Assembly (NCBI GenBank): GCA_020849765.1
Contig: JADLAY010000024.1
Coordinates: forward strand, 124,001 to 188,000
Direction: 5' to 3'
DNA: 64,000 nucleotides
DNA from: Anaerolineae bacterium
GTDB taxonomy: Bacteria; Chloroflexota; Anaerolineae; Aggregatilineales; Phototrophicaceae
Positions 25,520 to 33,579 of this stretch are shown here, piece by piece (position 1 is the stretch's first letter; every line of letters starts with the position of its first letter). A model generated the notes under the pieces. That model had not been told where the DNA came from and searched no databases. It worked only from the letters and a program-made list of their open reading frames with translations. The position numbers were made by a program, and so were the translations under genes.

Positions 25520-26358
25520 CCTTTGACAGCTCCCTCGGTGAATGTGCGCAGAATCCCTTTGCGCATGGCGAGATACATCAGAATGGTCGGCAGACTCGTC
25601 AGCACGGACGCAGCCATGATCGAACCCCAGACGTTGCCGCCTTCGGGGTTGGTGAAATACATCTGGACGCCGACGGTCAATGTGTACGACTCGACTCTAC
25701 CGCCGCCGACCAGCAGCGGCCAGATGAATTGATTCCACGTGTTGATCAGGATGTAGACGGCCAGTGCGGCGATGGCCGAGCGGTTGGCCGGGGCGACGAC
25801 GCGCGTCAGGATTTGCCACGAGCTGGCACCGTCGATCATGGCGGCTTCCAGGATGTCCTTCTGGAAGCTGACGAAGTGCTGGCGCAGCAGGAAAATGCCG
25901 AAGCCGAGCGAGACGCCGAGCATCGGCAGGATCAGGCCGGGCACGGTGTTGACCAGGCGCAGTTGAGCCAGCAGCAAGTAGTTGGGGATGTAGGTGACGA
26001 CGAATGGCACCAGCAGGCTGAGCAGCACCAGTGCCAGCAGGAAGTTCTTGAAGCGGAAATCGTAGTAACTGAAGGCGAAGGCGGCGGGCAGCGCCAGCAA
26101 GATCTGGCCGAGGGTGACGCCCGCGGAGAAGGTCAGGCTGTTCCACAGGTACTGCACGATCGGCACTGTGCGCAGGACCATGGCGTAGTTTTCCAGCGTC
26201 GGCGTGGTCGTGAAGGGCGAGAGCACGTTCGTGAAGACCTGATCCGGCGGCTTAAAGCTGATGCCGAGCTGGAAGATCAGCGGCGTCACGACCAGCAGCA
26301 TGGCGATGAAGAGGATGACTCGCGCCAACCGGGCGCTGGTGACGGCCTTAACGCTCAT
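25516..26358 (-). CDS. Carbohydrate ABC transporter permease (MalG/UgpE type)
   Basis: The 280-residue membrane protein has six helices, the EAA loop EAAMIDGASSWQILTRVVAP and the C-terminal MRKGILRTFTEGAVKG tail. It overlaps the upstream permease by 11 bases and the phosphoesterase by four. It forms the channel with its partner, and the ATPase is not encoded here. Confidence 0.92.
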   Translation of the reverse strand: MSVKAVTSARLARVILFIAMLLVVTPLIFQLGISFKPPDQVFTNVLSPFTTTPTLENYAMVLRTVPIVQYLWNSLTFSAGVTLGQILLALPAAFAFSYYDFRFKNFLLALVLLSLLVPFVVTYIPNYLLLAQLRLVNTVPGLILPMLGVSLGFGIFLLRQHFVSFQKDILEAAMIDGASSWQILTRVVAPANRSAIAALAVYILINTWNQFIWPLLVGGGRVESYTLTVGVQMYFTNPEGGNVWGSIMAASVLTSLPTILMYLAMRKGILRTFTEGAVKG

Positions 26359-27295
26359 AGGTCACGTTCCGGTCGAACAGGCGGTACTGCCAGTAGATGA
26401 GACCGCCAAACAGGATGATGAGGATGATCGAGAGGGCGGACGCCTGGCCGGGCCGGAAGAAGCGGAAGCCTTCCGAGTAGATGGCGTACATCAGGTTGTT
26501 GGTCGCGTTGTTGGGGCCGCCTTCGGTCATGACGCGAATCGGCGTGAAGACGGCATCGAGCGCGCCGATCAGCGTGATGATCAGGATGAAGAGACCGGTC
26601 GGCGCGAACAGCGGCAGCACCACACGGCGGATCAGCGGCCAGCCGGAGGCGCCGTCGACATAGGCGGCTTCCAGGTATTCGCGCGGGATGGCGCGCAGGC
26701 CCGCGATCGCGAGCAGGAAGTGAAAGCCCATGACCTTCCAGTTGGCGATCAGGGCGATGCCGGGCAGCGCCAGCAGCGGATCTTTCATCCAGGCGCGCGG
26801 CTGCTGGCCGAAATAGCCGAGGATAGTGTTGAAGAGGCCGCCGGTCGTCGGCAGAAAGAAGAAGGCCCAGATCAAGACGACGACGTTGAAGGCGATCACG
26901 GTCGGCACGAACAGCAGCGACTGGTAAAAGTCGATCTCGCGCTCGGTCAGCGCCAGCGTCAGGAAGGCGAGCGAGACGGGCACCAGCACCGAGCCGATCA
27001 GCGCCAGGACGGTGTAGAGCAGGCTCTGCAGGATCAAGTCGCCGAACAGGCTGCTGCCGATCATTTCGGTGTAGTTGCCCAGGCCGACGTACGACCGGAA
27101 GGGATTGATCAGGTTGCCCTGATAGAAGCTGAGCTGGAAGGTGCGCGCCAGCGGCCAGTAGACGAACAGCAGGATGACGATGAGCGCGGGCGCGATGTAA
27201 AGATAAGGCACCAGCTTGCCCAGGCGGAGGCTCAGGCGGCGGGTTCCTTCCCGACTGTGTGCGGCGCTCATGGCGGCTGAAGAGGACTGCTGCAT
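26348..27295 (-). CDS. Carbohydrate ABC transporter permease (MalF/UgpA type)
   Basis: The 315-residue membrane protein has a polar N-tail, then a first helix (YLYIAPALIVILLFVYWPLA) and the EAA loop [23 protein letters not shown] 27295 is preferred because GGGGTG lies about ten bases upstream. An in-frame ATG at 27322 would add nine residues. The 117-bp gap to the binding-protein gene holds the stem-loop at 27342-27372. Confidence 0.9.
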   Translation of the reverse strand: MQQSSSAAMSAAHSREGTRRLSLRLGKLVPYLYIAPALIVILLFVYWPLARTFQLSFYQGNLINPFRSYVGLGNYTEMIGSSLFGDLILQSLLYTVLALIGSVLVPVSLAFLTLALTEREIDFYQSLLFVPTVIAFNVVVLIWAFFFLPTTGGLFNTILGYFGQQPRAWMKDPLLALPGIALIANWKVMGFHFLLAIAGLRAIPREYLEAAYVDGASGWPLIRRVVLPLFAPTGLFILIITLIGALDAVFTPIRVMTEGGPNNATNNLMYAIYSEGFRFFRPGQASALSIILIILFGGLIYWQYRLFDRNVTYER

Positions 27296-27341
27296 ACGGT
27301 GTTTCACCCCGCGACGGCTCATCAATGCGAGATAGGCAACG

Positions 27342-27372
27342 GCAGGGGTACAGCGAAACTCTGCACCCCTGC
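27342..27372 (-). other. Stem-loop between binding-protein and permease genes
   Basis: GCAGGGGTACAG (27342-27353) pairs with CTGCACCCCTGC (27361-27372) in 11 of 12 positions around a 7-base loop. Its position just after the binding-protein stop matches the hairpins at 8381 and 39527 and fits a role in mRNA stability. Confidence 0.65.
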
Positions 27373-27412
27373 ACGACGAATGGTGATGGCTGGCGGACGG
27401 GGGGGCGGCGGG

Positions 27413-28693
27413 CTAACCCGCGCAGGCCTGGCCCGCGATCAGCGTGTTGATCTCTTCGGCGGCTGCGGCCAGTGCATCGGCTGCAGTCTGCTCGCCGCTG
27501 AGGGCGGCCTGCGTCGCACGGAAGGCAGCTTCACCGGCGGCCAGGCCGTTGGGGCCGGGGAACGACGTCCAGCGGACGACGCTGCCCAACTGATCGATGG
27601 CGACCTGCTCAATCGGGTTGGCGGCGACGAAGTCCGCCAGGTAGGCCGGGTCTTCGGTCAGGTTGGGCAGCAGCGGCACGTAGCCGAGACCTTCCGTCCA
27701 GGCGGTGAAACCTTCGGGCGAGGTCAGGAACTGAACCCACTTCCAGGCCGCTTCCTGCTGGGCCGGGTCGGTCGCGAAGACGGTCAGGAAGTTGCCGCCG
27801 CCGGGGATGCGTACCGGGTTTTCGCCGAACTGCGGGAAGGTGGTCGCGCGCAGGTCATAAGCGACCTGATCCTGAATGTTGCCGCGCCCGGCGATCGAGT
27901 AGGTGTAGGTGACGGTTTCGCCGGCGATGAAGGCCGGGGTCGCGTCATTGTAACCCGCGTTGATCGACTGGCCAGAGAGCACGGTATCCGCCCAGGCCTG
28001 AAGGCCAGCGGCCGCTTCCGCCGAGTCGAGACCTGTGCGGTATTCACCATTTTCGCAGACGAGCATGCGCCCGCCAGCGCTTTCGACAAACGCCTGCAGA
28101 ATCCAGTTATCCGAGCCATAGCCGAAGTTGAAGACCGGCTTGCCGCCCGACGCCTCGCTCAGCGCCGGTTCGATCTCCTGCCAGCCTTCCCAGGTGGTCG
28201 GCGCGGCGCTGGGGTCGAGGCCCGCCGCGGTGAAGACGTCGGCGTTGTAATAGACGACCGGGTTGGAGAGCGAGTAGGCGATGCCGATCGGGCCGCTGCC
28301 GAGGTCGGTCAGGTCGATCACGTTCTGCGGGAAGGTCGCCAGGTAGTCCTCGCCGCCGTAGGCCGCGACCAGATCGCTGACGGGCACGTAGGGCAGGTTG
28401 TTGTAGACGTAATCGATGTAGGGCCAGCCGACCTGGACGACCGCCGGGGGATTGCCCGCGACGACCTGGGTTTAGACATTCTGCACCAGCGCCGGGTAGC
28501 TTTCCTGGACGCGAGCTTCGACCTGAATGCCGGGGTTGGCGGCTTCGAACTCTTCGATCAGCGCGTCGACGACAGCGCCGCCGAAGCCTTCGTTGTTGAT
28601 GTTCCAGTACTCAATCACGACCTCATCCTGGGCGTGCAGGCTCGTCCCAGCCAACAACAGCACGAGCAGCAGACCGACCATTGCCTTGCGCAT
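27413..28693 (-). pseudogene. ABC transporter substrate-binding protein interrupted by an in-frame TAA
   Basis: Read through the stop, the gene encodes a normal 426-residue family 1 binding protein. It starts MRKAMVGLLLVLLLAGTSLH with a signal peptide cut near AQ and ends NTLIAGQACAG. GGAGGT precedes the ATG by four bases. Codon 74 is TAA (28472-28474), between LVQNV and TQVVAGNPPAVVQ, where relatives normally have a sense codon such as Gln. A single C-to-T change would create it. Frame and sequence quality are intact on both sides, so the mutation is recent, is suppressed, or is a sequencing error. The rest of the operon is intact. The substrate may be a glycerol-phosphate-like or sugar compound. 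Confidence 0.85.
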
Positions 28694-28986
28694 GTGACCT
28701 CCATCGAACGGGTGATTCTGCGAACGAGAAAGCGATGGCGGGGATCTTAACCAGCAAGGTTTAAGGTACTCTCGCGAATTGTTTAAGATTTCACAAACGG
28801 ACGTTATGGCGCTTTGATCGTTCACCCGACGAGGCTTCATTATCCGCATCATTACCCGCCTGACCCACGCGGGCATAGGTCAAATAGAGTCCTTCGAACC
28901 CCTCTCCGCGCTCATGCGGGAGACGATCGTGCAGCCTAAGATGAAGACGTGGGAATCTTGCACATGGAGCGCATGGGAAACACGCT

Positions 28987-30609
28987 ATGGCAGAGCACAA
29001 GCTAGGATCAGCCGTCGACTTGCTTCATGAAGGCGAGATGCGCGCTTTCGAGCTGGACGATCAAAAGATGCTGCTCACGCGGGTGGATGGCCAGTACTAC
29101 GCACTGGGCGCCACCTGCACGCATTACGGTGGGCCATTGGCGGAGGGCGTCTTGAACGGCCACATCGTCATGTGCCCGTGGCACCATGCCTGTTTCGACG
29201 TGCGCAGCGGCCTGCGAACGGAACCCCCGGCGCTGGACAACGTGCCGCACTACGAAGTGCAGGTGCGCGAAGGCGAGGTCGTGATCAAGTTCCCGGCGGA
29301 GACAATCGACTCGAGCGAGTCGCAAATCGCCGATCGCACCGACGATCGCGTTTTCGTCATCGTCGGCGGCGGGGCGGCCGGGAATATGGCCGCCGAAGAA
29401 CTGCGGCAGTCCGGCTTCCAGGGCGAAATCGTGCTGCTCAGCGCCGTGTCCAACGTGCCGATCGACCGGCCGAATCTATCGAAAGAATACCTGGCCGGAA
29501 AAGCAAAGCCGGAATGGATGCCCCTCCGCAGCAAGAGCTGGTACGACGAGCACAAGATCGACCTGCGCCTGGACACACGCGTGCAATCCATCGACACCGA
29601 GGCGCGCGCCGTGAAACTGAAGAAGGGCGATCCGGTTGGATACGATAAGCTGCTGCTGGCGACGGGCAGCACACCGCGCAAGCTGGATGTCCCCGGCCAC
29701 GATCTGGAGGGGATTTTCGAACTGCGCACGCAGGACGACGCCGACGCGATCATCGCCGAGGCCGCATCCGGGCAGCGCGTGATCGTTATTGGCTCCAGCT
29801 TCATTGGCATGGAAGTGGCCGCCTCGTTGGGCAGTGACGAGCGCGGCCTGGACGTCATGGTCATTGGCCAGGAAACGACGCCGTTCGAGAAGACGCTTGG
29901 CCGCCGCGTCGGCCTGATCTTCCAGCAGACGCACGAGGCGAACGGTGTGCAGTTCAGGCTGGGGCGGCAGGTCGCACGGTTCATTGGCAAGGAGGGCCGC
30001 GTCGCCGGTGTTGAACTCAACAGCGGCGAAACGCTGTATGGGGATTTTGTGGTCGTCGGCATTGGCGTGACACCCGCGACGGACTTCCTGAGCAACTCCG
30101 GCCTGAAGATGGATGAGAAGAGCGGCGCCTTGCTGGTCGACGAGCATCTGCAGACGAGTGACCCGCACATCTACGCGGCGGGTGACATCGCCAGCTATCC
30201 GGCGCAGGGCGATGGGCGCGAGCGAATCGAACACTGGCGTGTCGCCGAACAGCAAGGCATGGTGGCGGCGCGTCACATGCTGGGGCTGGACGAGAGCGTG
30301 CAGCGGCACGTGCCGTTCTTCTGGACGAACCAGTGGGATTTACATCTGCGCTACGTCGGCCATGCGACGCATTGGGACGATGTGGTCTTCCGCGGGCGCC
30401 CGGAGGATAGGAACTTCATCGCTTTCTACCTGGCGGATGGTCGCCTGCTGGCCGCGGCCGGCTGCCAGCGCAATCGCGACATGGCGGCGCTCGAATTCAT
30501 CCTGCGGCATGGCCTCGAGCTGACGCCCGACCAGATGCGCGACGAGGACTTCGACCTGCCGGAATTCGTGCAGAGCAGCACGATGCCCGCTTCAGCAGCA
30601 CAGCACTAG
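28987..30609 (+). CDS. FAD-dependent reductase with N-terminal Rieske [2Fe-2S] domain (AIF/ferredoxin reductase-like)
   Basis: Residues 1-105 form a Rieske domain with CTHYGG (Cys44, His46) and CPWHHACFD (Cys63, His66). The rest is a pyridine nucleotide-disulfide oxidoreductase, with FAD motif VIVGGGAAGNMAAE, NAD(P) motif VIGSSFIGMEVAASL and IYAAGDIASYP near the end. The layout is that of AIFM3-like proteins. It likely passes electrons from NAD(P)H through FAD to the Rieske centre or an outside acceptor. No partner oxygenase is nearby. It precedes transaldolase by 26 bp on the same strand, so the two may share a transcript. Confidence 0.93.
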   Translation: MAEHKLGSAVDLLHEGEMRAFELDDQKMLLTRVDGQYYALGATCTHYGGPLAEGVLNGHIVMCPWHHACFDVRSGLRTEPPALDNVPHYEVQVREGEVVIKFPAETIDSSESQIADRTDDRVFVIVGGGAAGNMAAEELRQSGFQGEIVLLSAVSNVPIDRPNLSKEYLAGKAKPEWMPLRSKSWYDEHKIDLRLDTRVQSIDTEARAVKLKKGDPVGYDKLLLATGSTPRKLDVPGHDLEGIFELRTQDDADAIIAEAASGQRVIVIGSSFIGMEVAASLGSDERGLDVMVIGQETTPFEKTLGRRVGLIFQQTHEANGVQFRLGRQVARFIGKEGRVAGVELNSGETLYGDFVVVGIGVTPATDFLSNSGLKMDEKSGALLVDEHLQTSDPHIYAAGDIASYPAQGDGRERIEHWRVAEQQGMVAARHMLGLDESVQRHVPFFWTNQWDLHLRYVGHATHWDDVVFRGRPEDRNFIAFYLADGRLLAAAGCQRNRDMAALEFILRHGLELTPDQMRDEDFDLPEFVQSSTMPASAAQH

Positions 30610-30635
30610 AAACGAGGGGACGCAAGAACACGATC

Positions 30636-31733
30636 ATGACAAACAAGACGAAACTCTATGAACTGGCGCGGCTGGGCCAATCGATCTGGCTCGACTACAT
30701 CCGCCGCGACCTTATGACTTCGGGCGAACTGGACGAACGGATCGCGCAGGGGCTGAGCGGCATGACGTCGAACCCCAGCATCTTCGAGAAGGCAATTGCG
30801 AGCGGGCTTTACGACCAGTTTCTGGACTCCCTCTCGATTGCGGGCAACCAGCCCGAACTCATCTACGAGATGCTGGCCGTGCACGACATTCAATCGGCGG
30901 CGGATCACTTCCGAGGCGTTTACGATGCCACCGATGGCGCGGACGGTTACGTCAGCCTGGAGGCGAATCCTTATCTCGCGAACGACCGCGAAGGCACGGT
31001 CGAGGAGATCAAGAAGCTGCACCGGCTGGTCAACCGCCCGAACGTGATGTTCAAAGTCCCGGCGACGGACGCGGGCGTCGAGGCGGTCGCCGATTTGATC
31101 GGGGACGGCATCAACATCAATATCACGCTGATGTTCTCGCTCAGCCACTACAATGCGGTCGCACAGGCCTACCTCCGCGGGCTGGAGAGACTGCGTGAAC
31201 ACGGCGGCGATCTGCCGACGGTGGCGTCGGTGGCGTCGTTCTTCGTCAGCCGCGTCGACGTGATCCTGGAGCCGATGCTGGAAGAGGCTGGTGCGCCCGA
31301 ACTCAAGGGCAAGATCGGCATCGCCAACGCCAAGCAGGTCTACAAGCGCTTCGACGAGATGTTCAGCGGGTTGCGCTGGCAGTCGCTGGCGTCGTCCGGC
31401 GCCCGCGTGCAGCGTCCGCTGTGGGCGAGCACGAGCACCAAGTCGCCGGACGAACCGGACACGATGTACGTCGACAGCCTGATCGGCCCGCACACGGTCA
31501 ACACGCTGCCGCCCGCCACGCTCAACGCTTTTCTGGATCATGGCACCGTCGCGCGGACGCTCGACCGCAACCTGGACGAAGCGGATGCGCAGCTGGCGAA
31601 ATTGGTCGCCCATGACATCAATCTGTTGGAAGTCGGCGAGACGCTCCAGCGTCAGGGCGTGGCGAAATTCCAGGAAGCCTTCGACTCGCTGCTGTTCGCG
31701 ATCATCCGCCGGACGGAGCAGCCGACTCGCTAG
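30636..31733 (+). CDS. tal: Transaldolase
   Basis: The 365-residue TIM-barrel enzyme contains GLSGMTSNPSIFEKAI and NVMFKVPATDAGVEA, the latter with the Schiff-base Lys. Length and sequence match the longer bacterial transaldolases. It moves a dihydroxyacetone unit between sedoheptulose-7-P and glyceraldehyde-3-P in the non-oxidative pentose phosphate pathway. That suits the surrounding pentose genes. Its 3' end overlaps the convergent dhaL gene by 32 bases. Confidence 0.93.
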   Translation: MTNKTKLYELARLGQSIWLDYIRRDLMTSGELDERIAQGLSGMTSNPSIFEKAIASGLYDQFLDSLSIAGNQPELIYEMLAVHDIQSAADHFRGVYDATDGADGYVSLEANPYLANDREGTVEEIKKLHRLVNRPNVMFKVPATDAGVEAVADLIGDGININITLMFSLSHYNAVAQAYLRGLERLREHGGDLPTVASVASFFVSRVDVILEPMLEEAGAPELKGKIGIANAKQVYKRFDEMFSGLRWQSLASSGARVQRPLWASTSTKSPDEPDTMYVDSLIGPHTVNTLPPATLNAFLDHGTVARTLDRNLDEADAQLAKLVAHDINLLEVGETLQRQGVAKFQEAFDSLLFAIIRRTEQPTR

Positions 31734-32358
31734 GGCAGTCCGCGGCCAGCACATCGCCGACTGCGGCCAGCACATAATACATGGAAGTGGCGCCGGGGTC
31801 TTGCGTCCCGCGGCTCCGCTCGCCGAGGACGGACGCACGGCCACGGGTCGCGATCATATTGCGCGTGATCTCCATGCCGAGCCGGGCCGTCGGCAGCGCC
31901 TGAGCCCAGGCCGCACTGATGCTGGCACCGGTGGCGGCGGCATTGCCATAAGCCTCAGCAAACGGCGACAGCGTGTCGAGCATCGTCTTGTCGCCGACCC
32001 TGGTGTTGCCGAGCTGGGCGACGGCGATGGCGGCTTTGTCCAGCGCCGCGTGGACGGTGCTTGCGTCGAGTATCTCACCTTGAAGTGACATGCCGACCCG
32101 CATGATCCACGTGCCGACGAGCGCGCCGGATGCGCCGCCCGCCGCATTCGAGAACGCCATCCCGGCGTTGACCAGCACCTGGCTGGCCGTGCCGCTGCGT
32201 TCAACCGCTGCGGCCGCGCGAAAGCCGCGCACCATCCCCGCACCGTGATCGCCATCCCCAGCCACGGCATCCAGATCTCCCAGTTCGCGTTCTTTTTCTA
32301 CAATGATCGCCAACGCAGCGTCGATGCACTTCGCGACGATGGCGGCATGATCGGTCAT
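31702..32358 (-). CDS. dhaL: DhaL-type (DAK2 domain) ADP-binding subunit of dihydroxyacetone kinase
   Basis: The 218-residue alpha-barrel protein carries GDLDAVAGDGDHG, placing the Mg2+ ligands at Asp30, Asp35 and Asp37. It continues with FSNAAGGASGALVGTW and MLDTLSPFAEA. AGGAG lies seven bases before ATG 32358. DhaL holds the nucleotide and phosphorylates dihydroxyacetone bound to DhaK. Neither DhaK nor DhaM is in the window, so it is an orphan here. It may serve a distant DhaK or another ketose kinase. Confidence 0.9.
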   Translation of the reverse strand: MTDHAAIVAKCIDAALAIIVEKERELGDLDAVAGDGDHGAGMVRGFRAAAAVERSGTASQVLVNAGMAFSNAAGGASGALVGTWIMRVGMSLQGEILDASTVHAALDKAAIAVAQLGNTRVGDKTMLDTLSPFAEAYGNAAATGASISAAWAQALPTARLGMEITRNMIATRGRASVLGERSRGTQDPGATSMYYVLAAVGDVLAADCPSESAAPSGG

Positions 32359-32609
32359 GTCTAGACTCCTGCCGGGCACATGCCAGAAACAGGCAGATTA
32401 TACCGCGCGAGCGCCTGGCTGTTGGGGCGGTATGCTTGCTGGCCGGCAGCCCGGACGCGAACAATTCACCCGTCCCGACAATCAGATCGCCGCGGACAGC
32501 TCGAGCGAAGACTCGCGATTTGGCGAATGTCGGGTAGACTTAGCGCGCCGTTAGGCGGAAGACACGCCGCGATCCCCTGCGTGGGGGCATCCGGCTGAAT
32601 ACTCGGGAA

Positions 32610-32630
32610 AGATCCGGCATCTTCGGATCT
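32610..32630. promoter_or_regulatory. Inverted repeat upstream of the keto-deoxy-pentonate genes
   Basis: In the 317-bp gap between dhaL and the FAH-family gene, AGATCCG-GCATCTT-CGGATCT forms a perfect 7+7 dyad, 46 bp before the start codon. It could be an operator or a leader hairpin. Nothing else convincing is seen in the gap apart from a short CCCC/GGGG hairpin near 32573-32587. Confidence 0.35.
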
Positions 32631-32675
32631 CGCAGCTTGAATTCGCATCTTTCTCTGAACGAAAGGAGCGCGTGG

Positions 32676-33578
32676 ATGGCAGATGACTTTTTCCTGACTG
32701 GTTATCGTTACGGGAACGGCGTCAGGCTGGCGCTGCACAAAGGCAATAAGCTATACGGGCTGCAAGAACGGATGATCCCCTCGTTCGACGCCATCCTGAT
32801 GCACATCCCGGCATCCGAGTTGATCACGCGCCTATCGGCGGCGATCGCAGGCGCGTTGCCCGCAGACACGCGGACGACGCTCAAGGGCCTGCTCAACCAG
32901 CAGCCGATTTGGGCGGCGGGCGTGACGTACAAGACGAGCGAAGAAGCGCGCGAACGCGAATCCGCCAACAGCACGGTCTACACGCGCGTTTACGCGGCGG
33001 CGCGGCCTGAGGTGTTCTGGAAATCGGTCGGCTACGAGGCGGCGAGCTCCGACGATCCGGTCGGCATTCGCTACGATGCGACGTGGTCGGTGCCGGAGCC
33101 GGAGCTGACAGCCGTCTTCAACGCGCGCGGCGAAGCGATCGGCTTCACCATCGGCAACGACATGAGTTCGCGCGACATTGAAGGCGAGAATCCACTCTAT
33201 CTGCCGCAGGCCAAGGTCTACGATGAATCATGCGCTCTGGGGCCGCGCATCTGGCTGCTCCCGGACGCGGAACGCTGGCCAGAGACGGACATCCACATTC
33301 GGATCGAGCGCGCTGGTGCGGAGGTTTTCTCCGGCGCGACATCGACGACCCGACTTAATCGAAAATTGCCGGAATTGGTGAATTTTCTCACGCGCTGCAA
33401 GAAATTTCCTTATGGTGTGTTACTGATGACCGGAACGGGCGTCGTGCCGCCGGATAGTTTCACATTGCAGGCGGGCGACGTCATCCGCATCCGCATCGAC
33501 CCGATTGGCGAACTGGTCAATACGGTCAAGGTCGTCGGGAATGCACCGGCTCAGCCGGACGCCAGCGAGGAGGCATAG
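32676..33578 (+). CDS. FAH-family 2-keto-3-deoxy-pentonate dehydratase
   Basis: The 300-residue fumarylacetoacetate hydrolase-fold protein has WAAGVTYKTSEEARERES, NDMSSRDIEGENPLY and LLMTGTGVVPPDSFTL, patterns typical of 2-dehydro-3-deoxy-D-arabinonate dehydratase and relatives. The expected reaction removes water to give 2,5-dioxopentanoate. GAAAGGAG lies seven bases before ATG 32676. The next gene, one base downstream, is an aldehyde dehydrogenase of the ketoglutarate-semialdehyde type. The pair completes the last two steps of non-phosphorylating pentose oxidation to 2-oxoglutarate. Confidence 0.85.
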   Translation: MADDFFLTGYRYGNGVRLALHKGNKLYGLQERMIPSFDAILMHIPASELITRLSAAIAGALPADTRTTLKGLLNQQPIWAAGVTYKTSEEARERESANSTVYTRVYAAARPEVFWKSVGYEAASSDDPVGIRYDATWSVPEPELTAVFNARGEAIGFTIGNDMSSRDIEGENPLYLPQAKVYDESCALGPRIWLLPDAERWPETDIHIRIERAGAEVFSGATSTTRLNRKLPELVNFLTRCKKFPYGVLLMTGTGVVPPDSFTLQAGDVIRIRIDPIGELVNTVKVVGNAPAQPDASEEA

Positions 33579-33579
33579 C

